Positions 31,707 through 35,854 of a stretch of 35,854 nt of DNA are shown one piece after another. A model generated the notes under the pieces. The model saw nothing but the letters and a program-made list of their open reading frames with translations. It did not search any database and had not been told where the DNA came from. Positions within the stretch are counted from its first letter, which is position 1. The number at the start of each line of letters is the position of its first letter. Location of the stretch: contig NZ_JAHNZZ010000001.1 in the NCBI RefSeq assembly GCF_019039215.1, positions 1,647,882-1,683,735 on the forward strand, read 5' to 3'. Origin of the DNA: Bacillus sp. FJAT-29790 (lineage in GTDB: Bacteria; Bacillota; Bacilli; Bacillales; Cytobacillaceae). The position numbers and the translations under genes were made by a program.

Positions 31707-32483
31707 TTGTATCAAGAAGAAAGATTAATATTAATTATGGATTTCTTAAAAAAGCATAATAGGATTTCTGTTGAACAAATCTGCTCCCTTTTTGATGTGT
31801 CTAGAGATACTGCTAGAAGGGATCTTATTAGGCTGGAAGAAGAAAAATCTATTGTGAGAACACGAGGGGGAGCTATCCTTCCATCCGTTCATGTTGAAAT
31901 CAAAAACTATACAAATCGCTTAAATACCGTAACGGAAGAAAAAAAGATTATTGGAAATAAGGCTTCATCATTAATTTATCCAGGTGATAGGGTGATCTTG
32001 GATACCTCGACAACCGTTCAACAATGTGCGGAGCAGATGGAAAACATGGATTGCACAATTATAACCAATTCGATTAACCAAGCTGAAATATTATCCTCCA
32101 AGTCAAAAGTCAATATCCAGCTCCTAGGAGGCACACTTCAAAAAGAGCACCGTTTTCTTTACGGCTCGACTGTTTTAGAAAAACTATCGAAATACCATGT
32201 AGATAAAGTGTTTATCGGAGTGGTAGGAATATCGGAAAATGGCTTAACGATCGCTCATGAGGAGGATGGCCTCGTCAAACGAAAAATGATCCAGCAAGCA
32301 AAGCAAGTGATCGTATTAGCTGATTGTACAAAATTAGGACGCACGGATTTTTTCCGTTTTGCTGATTTACAGGATATTGATCTTCTGATTACAGACCAAA
32401 CTCCTCCAAAGGAGTTTAGAGAGCTGTTGCGTAAAAACAATGTCGAACTTTTAACCGCTAACCTTGAAGAGGGAGATGAATAA
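31707..32483 (+). CDS. DeoR family transcriptional regulator
   Basis: The protein has 258 residues from TTG 31707 (AGGTGG six bases upstream). The N-terminal DeoR helix-turn-helix (MDFLKKHNRISVEQICSLFDVSRDTARRDLIRLEEEKSIVRTRGGAIL, about 11-58) is followed by the sugar-phosphate sensor domain (DRVILDTSTTVQQCAEQM, GGTLQKEHRFLYGSTVL, HVDKVFIGVVGISENGLT, about 90-180). Its effector is probably a phosphorylated sugar. It is translationally adjacent to a HAD phosphatase (five bases apart), which may act on the same sugar phosphate. Repeats around its promoter suggest autoregulation. Confidence 0.9.
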   Translation: MYQEERLILIMDFLKKHNRISVEQICSLFDVSRDTARRDLIRLEEEKSIVRTRGGAILPSVHVEIKNYTNRLNTVTEEKKIIGNKASSLIYPGDRVILDTSTTVQQCAEQMENMDCTIITNSINQAEILSSKSKVNIQLLGGTLQKEHRFLYGSTVLEKLSKYHVDKVFIGVVGISENGLTIAHEEDGLVKRKMIQQAKQVIVLADCTKLGRTDFFRFADLQDIDLLITDQTPPKEFRELLRKNNVELLTANLEEGDE

Positions 32484-32487
32484 GGTG

Positions 32488-33351
32488 ATGAAATTAATCG
32501 CTATCGATTTGGATGGCACGTTACTAAATGAAGAAAACCAAATTAGTAAGAAAAATTTGGAGGCGATCAAATTCGCCCAATCCAATGGGGTTGAAGTCGT
32601 TATTGCTACTGGACGGGCCCATTTTGATGTCCAAACCATTTTTAAAGAAACTGGATTAAGAACCTGGATTATTGGGGCCAATGGAGCGACAATTCACCAG
32701 CCAAACGGAGAACTGTTCCATTCTGTTTCGATAAATCAGCAGGATGCATTCCAAATCTTGAACTGGCTAGAGCAAGAAGAATACTATTATGAAATTTTCA
32801 GTAATGATTCCATATTGTCCCCACAGAACGGTCGAGAACTTTTAGCTATCGAAATGGATAGAATCAAAAGCGCAAATCCAGAAGTAAATATTAATCAGCT
32901 CATAGAGGCTTCTGAGAAGCAATATAGCCAAACCGGATTTTCCTTTATACCGTCCTATAAAGAACTGATCAATACCGATGTTGATGTTTATAATATACTT
33001 GCCTTTTCGTTTGATGAGGAAAAGCTCCATAAAGGGAAGGAACAATTTAAGGATATGAAAAATGTCACGATGGTTACGTCTGCTAAGCATAACTTTGAAT
33101 TCGAACACAAAAAGGCATCAAAAGGAATTGCCTTAGAAATTTTGGCTAAAAAGCTTGCGATGAACCTAGCGGATACGGCTGCGGTTGGTGACAATTTTAA
33201 TGATTTATCTATGCTCCAAATGGCTGGAAGAAGTGCCGCCATGGGAAATGCGCCAGAGGAAATCAAGAATTCCTGCCAAGAAGTAACACTGACGAATATT
33301 GATGACGGAGTGGCTCATTTTATTTACTCTTTACTGCGGGGCCCATTGTAA
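32488..33351 (+). CDS. HAD superfamily Cof-type sugar-phosphate phosphatase
   Basis: The protein has 287 residues from ATG 32488 (GTG 32485 is possible; GGGAG lies about ten bases upstream). HAD motif I is IDLDGTLL, motif II is VIATGR, motif III includes the Lys of KASKGIALEIL, and motif IV is VGDNFNDLSMLQMAG. With the large Cof-type (C2B) cap this is a Mg-dependent phosphatase of the YkrA/YwpJ type acting on sugar phosphates or flavin-like compounds. It is the second gene of the DeoR operon. A 21-bp perfect inverted repeat lies 20 bases after the stop. Confidence 0.9.
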   Translation: MKLIAIDLDGTLLNEENQISKKNLEAIKFAQSNGVEVVIATGRAHFDVQTIFKETGLRTWIIGANGATIHQPNGELFHSVSINQQDAFQILNWLEQEEYYYEIFSNDSILSPQNGRELLAIEMDRIKSANPEVNINQLIEASEKQYSQTGFSFIPSYKELINTDVDVYNILAFSFDEEKLHKGKEQFKDMKNVTMVTSAKHNFEFEHKKASKGIALEILAKKLAMNLADTAAVGDNFNDLSMLQMAGRSAAMGNAPEEIKNSCQEVTLTNIDDGVAHFIYSLLRGPL

Positions 33352-33370
33352 TATCTTTCTTAAAGAACCC

Positions 33371-33435
33371 GGTTAGCCTAAAGCCACATTGGCGTAACGC
33401 AATAAGCGGCGTGACAATGTGGCTTTAGGCTAACC
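33371..33435. repeat. 21-bp perfect inverted repeat after HAD gene
   Basis: Bases 33371-33391 (starting GGTTAGCCTAAAGCCACATT) pair with 33415-33435 without a mismatch around a 23-base loop. No T-run follows on either strand. Confidence 0.75.
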
Positions 33436-33537
33436 TGTGTATTCTACGATCATCCGAAGTAATTGGATGGCGATGCCACAAGTGGAAAAGTGGAAGGGAA
33501 CATAGAAAAGTAATGCATTCGCTTTGATATTTTCCAT

Positions 33538-33779
33538 TTAAAAACGCGATGTTTCCAAAGGTTTGGTTACAAACTCAATATCACGTTCCTCTTTCAAAAT
33601 TCGCTTCACATAAACAAGGACCTCTTAGCTTTCGCTAGCTGGTACAACCGTAAATCCATGCTTATTTTTGTTCATGAAGTAACAGGATTCATTACTCGTA
33701 AACCAGCAAGCGTTTCCGCTACTGGTGAAGACTCTAAATCACCCGTAGACACATTTTTAAAATCAGCGAAATAAGGCAT
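33538..33779 (-). pseudogene. Broken hypothetical gene upstream of the DeoR-HAD 3' end
   Basis: ATG 33779 (GGAAGG six bases upstream) opens MPYFADFKNVSTGDLESSPVAETLAGLRVMNPVTS, then TGA at 33672. In the next frame the sequence continues FMNKNKHGFTVVPASES, TAA (33625-33627), then EVLVYVKRILKEERDIEFVTKPLETSRF to TAA 33538. One frameshift and one stop interrupt what looks like a single protein of about 80 residues. It sits 14 bases after the effector-binding gene, probably its former operon partner. No family is recognised. Confidence 0.6.
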
Positions 33780-33793
33780 TTTCATCCTTCCTT

Positions 33794-34234
33794 TTAGCCG
33801 TTTCGCTGCCCCATCTCAACCGTTGCATTTGGCCCTCCCACATAGGCAAAATTCTTTGCTTCTGGCAACACTTGTCCAAAGGCAATGCCAGTAAGCATAT
33901 TACTCAACTCATCAGCCGTCTTTCCTTCCCCTTTAATAACAAGGTATTCTCCCTTAGGAAATTGAATAACTCTAGATTCCTCTGGTACTGACGCCTCTGT
34001 CATGACGCCAGCATAATGCATCATCTTGTTATTCACCGCCTCGTTCACGGCAAAAATATAGCCATTTGTGGCTATGGCTTTTAAAGTGTCAAGTCTTCCA
34101 TCTTGTTTGACAGCCCTCCAAAAGTCTGCTTTCTCTTTGATTATGCCAGCAAAGTCTGTGTAATCGCTCTTTAGCTCAGTTCCAATGCCCAAAACAGTAA
34201 AGCCCTCTTTTGTTGGTTCAATAAGGAATTTCAA
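33794..34234 (-). CDS. Effector-binding (GyrI-like) domain protein
   Basis: The protein has 146 residues from TTG 34234 (CGGAG five bases upstream; the frame to 34264 starts right after a stop). It carries the AraC-effector-binding/GyrI-like domain: LIEPTKEGFTVLGIGTEL, NKMMHYAGVMTEASVPEESRVIQFPKGEYLVIKGEGKTADELSNML, and FAYVGGPNATVEM. Such domains bind small hydrophobic cations or act as stand-alone drug binders. No DNA-binding domain is attached. The gene was probably the first of a two-gene unit with the broken 33.6 kb gene. Confidence 0.8.
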   Translation of the reverse strand: MKFLIEPTKEGFTVLGIGTELKSDYTDFAGIIKEKADFWRAVKQDGRLDTLKAIATNGYIFAVNEAVNNKMMHYAGVMTEASVPEESRVIQFPKGEYLVIKGEGKTADELSNMLTGIAFGQVLPEAKNFAYVGGPNATVEMGQRNG

Positions 34235-34354
34235 TTTAACTCCGAACTTTTTCCAAAAAAACACTTATTTCAGCGTGTCAATAACCGAATAAAATAACAG
34301 TTAATACCTTTAGAGGCATAGCGTAGACTGTATCAAAACTTTACCTAAGTTCAT

Positions 34355-34709
34355 TCAATTATTAAAACTTTTTTTGTTTATATTTGCTTTATATAGTTTG
34401 TCATTAACTTGAATTGCTATTCCCTCTTCGAAATTTATATCCTTTACTTTAAAAATTTTACTTGGACTTTTATATGGATTTTGGTCTTCCGAGTAAGACA
34501 CAATTGCTTGAATTTGAATAATTTTACCTATTTGTTCTTCAACCTCGTTAGTAGATAAAACTTCACCAGTCATTAGATAGGTAAAGTTATCTATTTTAAT
34601 TACGGCCGGTGTAAGGTTAGTGAATTCAGCACTACTTAATTTGTTCGTGTTACATTCTGAAAGTAAAATAGAAACAAAAATTAAAACTATTATAATTGCT
34701 TTTTTCTAT
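34355..34709 (-). pseudogene. Lipoprotein gene with destroyed start codon
   Basis: In frame, AAAAAAGCAATTATAATAGT codes for KKAIIIVLIFVSILLSEC, a lipoprotein signal with lipobox LSEC, followed by NTNKLSSAEF...MTGEVLSTNEVEEQIGKIIQIQAIVSYSEDQ... to 34355. The codon before KK is TAG (34706-34708), where GGGGTGAATAC positions a start exactly; ATAG looks like ATG with one extra A. No other start lies before the internal ATG of the 72-residue frame (34573). Either an insertion killed the gene or the base is an assembly error. The mature protein, one small beta-rich domain, is unrecognised. Confidence 0.55.
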
Positions 34710-34885
34710 GTATTCACCCCTTTCTTCAGACTTATTAACTTCAATAACTTCCCATAAATATACCACTTCAACATACAATAAAAAAACATCTTCTTATTGA
34801 CTTTTTTGACTATAACATCAAACCATTGTGTCACTTTAGGTGTTATTTTGCACCTATTTTAAGCACTATTTTGCACTATAAAAAA

Positions 34886-34932
34886 ATATAAAAAGCCCAA
34901 TTTCTTAACATTCAAATTAAGAAATTAGACTT
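34886..34932 (-). terminator. Intrinsic terminator of right-end GNAT gene
   Basis: AATTTCTTAA (34899-34908) pairs with TTAAGAAATT (34917-34926); on the minus strand GGGCTTTTT follows. Confidence 0.8.
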
Positions 34933-34966
34933 TTATCATTACCTCAGAATAGCACCCATTTCTGGA

Positions 34967-35500
34967 TTATCGTAGATCAAGGGCATAGAATATTGTGTCG
35001 TATCGAGCAGTTCCGACGGCTACAAAACGGGGCAATCTACCGTATTCCGAGAATCCTAGGGATTTGTACAGTTTGGCAGCCCGCGCGTTGTCACCACGGA
35101 AGTCAAGGGTTAGCACCTCAATCCCAGCATTGTCAGCAGCAGAGATCAACTGATTCATGAGTCGGCGCCCTAGGCCATGACCTTGATACCGTGGGTCGAT
35201 TGCCACCTTTTCTATGTCGGCATGGGGATGATGGGTTGGACGATTGTAGCGTCTCCAGTACCCAATGCCAGCAAGATCTTGATCGACCCAAATTGCAATT
35301 AAGCATGCATTATTCTTTTCACTTGCAATGGCCAACTCTCGCAGTAGGCAACCCACCTCTTCTGTTGAGGGTGGATCAACCCACCCAATTGCTGCACCGT
35401 TTGAAACGAGTTCCTGTAATAACCGTGCCGCATTTTTTAAAAACGATAAGTCTTCTACGTTCCCTGCACCTACCGTACGTAACACAATGGAATTTTTCAT
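34967..35500 (-). CDS. GNAT family N-acetyltransferase, G+C-rich
   Basis: The protein has 177 residues from ATG 35500 (GGGGGAG four bases upstream; the GTG at 35515 is within it). GNAT motif A reads VAIDPRYQGHGLGRRLMNQLISAADNAG, followed by LDFRGDNARAAKLYKSLGFSEYGRLP; the N-terminus has SNGAAIGWVDPPS. It is a small-molecule or protein acetyltransferase of unknown substrate. The gene is about half G+C in sampled lines against about one third around it, with many CGN/GCC codons, a sign of recent transfer. Confidence 0.85.
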   Translation of the reverse strand: MKNSIVLRTVGAGNVEDLSFLKNAARLLQELVSNGAAIGWVDPPSTEEVGCLLRELAIASEKNNACLIAIWVDQDLAGIGYWRRYNRPTHHPHADIEKVAIDPRYQGHGLGRRLMNQLISAADNAGIEVLTLDFRGDNARAAKLYKSLGFSEYGRLPRFVAVGTARYDTIFYALDLR

Positions 35501-35809
35501 TGGGCTCCCCCTCACTTATAATTATTCGATGAAAACAGGTAGTTTAGAAGCTATTCTTAACATTATAAATTCGAATTTCACTAAGTTTATTCAACAATCG
35601 GCCAGTTTCCACAATATAGGGTGCTCCCCCGCCCCTCCCTAAGAAGGGTTTACCATTGCAAAGCGATCTCCCGGCTGCAATTTTTTTGCTTAATTAACAC
35701 ATTAACTCCCACCCTTTTATTGCTTGATTATCTACGTATGGGTTTTTAAATTCTATGTAATCATCAAAATTACCTGCTTTTATTCAAGTTAATGGCCCGA
35801 TCGTAATAT
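35501..35809. other. Right-end intergenic region with element arms
   Basis: Arms of the dispersed element occur at about 35583-35612 (TTCAACAATCGGCCAG, CCACAATA) and 35770-35805 (ATTACCTGC..TTCAAG, AATGGCCCGATCG). No gene is seen. Confidence 0.45.
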
Positions 35810-35843
35810 AAGGTTAGCCAGATTTTTCTGGTTGACCTTTTTC
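35810..35843. terminator. Intrinsic terminator near window end
   Basis: AAGGTTAGCCAGA (35810-35822) pairs with TCTGGTTGACCTT (35827-35839), including G-T pairs, followed by TTT. It probably ends a gene outside the window. Confidence 0.65.
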
Positions 35844-35854
35844 TTTATGGTCTT

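Overview
The window is low-G+C DNA (roughly one third G+C in most lines) with strong purine-rich ribosome binding sites, frequent TTG/GTG starts and T-rich intrinsic terminators. It also carries gene families typical of endospore-forming Bacillaceae: a Spo0E-like protein, Hsp20-type spore-coat-like proteins, a YkwD-type CAP protein, DUF2639, DUF3885, DUF5071, and UppP with DedA. I read it as a chromosomal segment of a Bacillus-like organism (Bacillus, Peribacillus, Neobacillus, Priestia or similar); the genus cannot be fixed from the sequence. No rRNA, CRISPR array, intact insertion sequence or origin was seen.

Region 1 (1-18.3 kb) is an accessory patchwork. Short single-gene units follow one another: GNAT, truncated LysR, DUF347 membrane protein, GGT-family lipoprotein, small membrane proteins, DUF5071, MOSC, DUF4190, a truncated tyrosine recombinase, Spo0E-like, PepSY, DUF3885, a frameshifted oxalate decarboxylase, catalase, an XRE regulator with a membrane partner, and MaoC. 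Many intergenic gaps here carry a short structured repeat: a conserved arm, an 8-10 bp hairpin, then a second conserved arm. It usually sits just after a stop codon, and it reappears only at the far right end (35.6-35.8 kb). This gene-plus-element layout resembles a cassette array and is the most unusual feature of the window.

Region 2 (18.3-33.4 kb) looks like more stable chromosome. It holds a two-PepSY protein, DUF4870, a uppP-dedA pair that fits undecaprenyl-phosphate recycling, an amidohydrolase, a RimL-type GNAT preceded by a tRNA-like fragment, two short minus-strand genes (52 and 51 codons including stop are typical; here 52 and 51 aa), a MATE exporter, an SDR lacking the catalytic Tyr, an Hsp20 pair, a CAP protein, a YtkA-like lipoprotein and a DeoR-HAD operon. 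Here the dispersed repeat is different: three copies of a larger MITE-like element, two with visible terminal inverted repeats.

Region 3 (33.4-35.9 kb) is again decayed or accessory: a long perfect inverted repeat, a broken gene beside an effector-binding-domain protein, a lipoprotein gene whose start codon is destroyed, and a G+C-rich GNAT gene that looks recently acquired. Across the window at least six reading frames are visibly broken (DUF347 fragment, recombinase, oxalate decarboxylase, the 18.8 kb gene, the 33.6 kb gene, the 34.5 kb lipoprotein), which is high for a 36 kb stretch.
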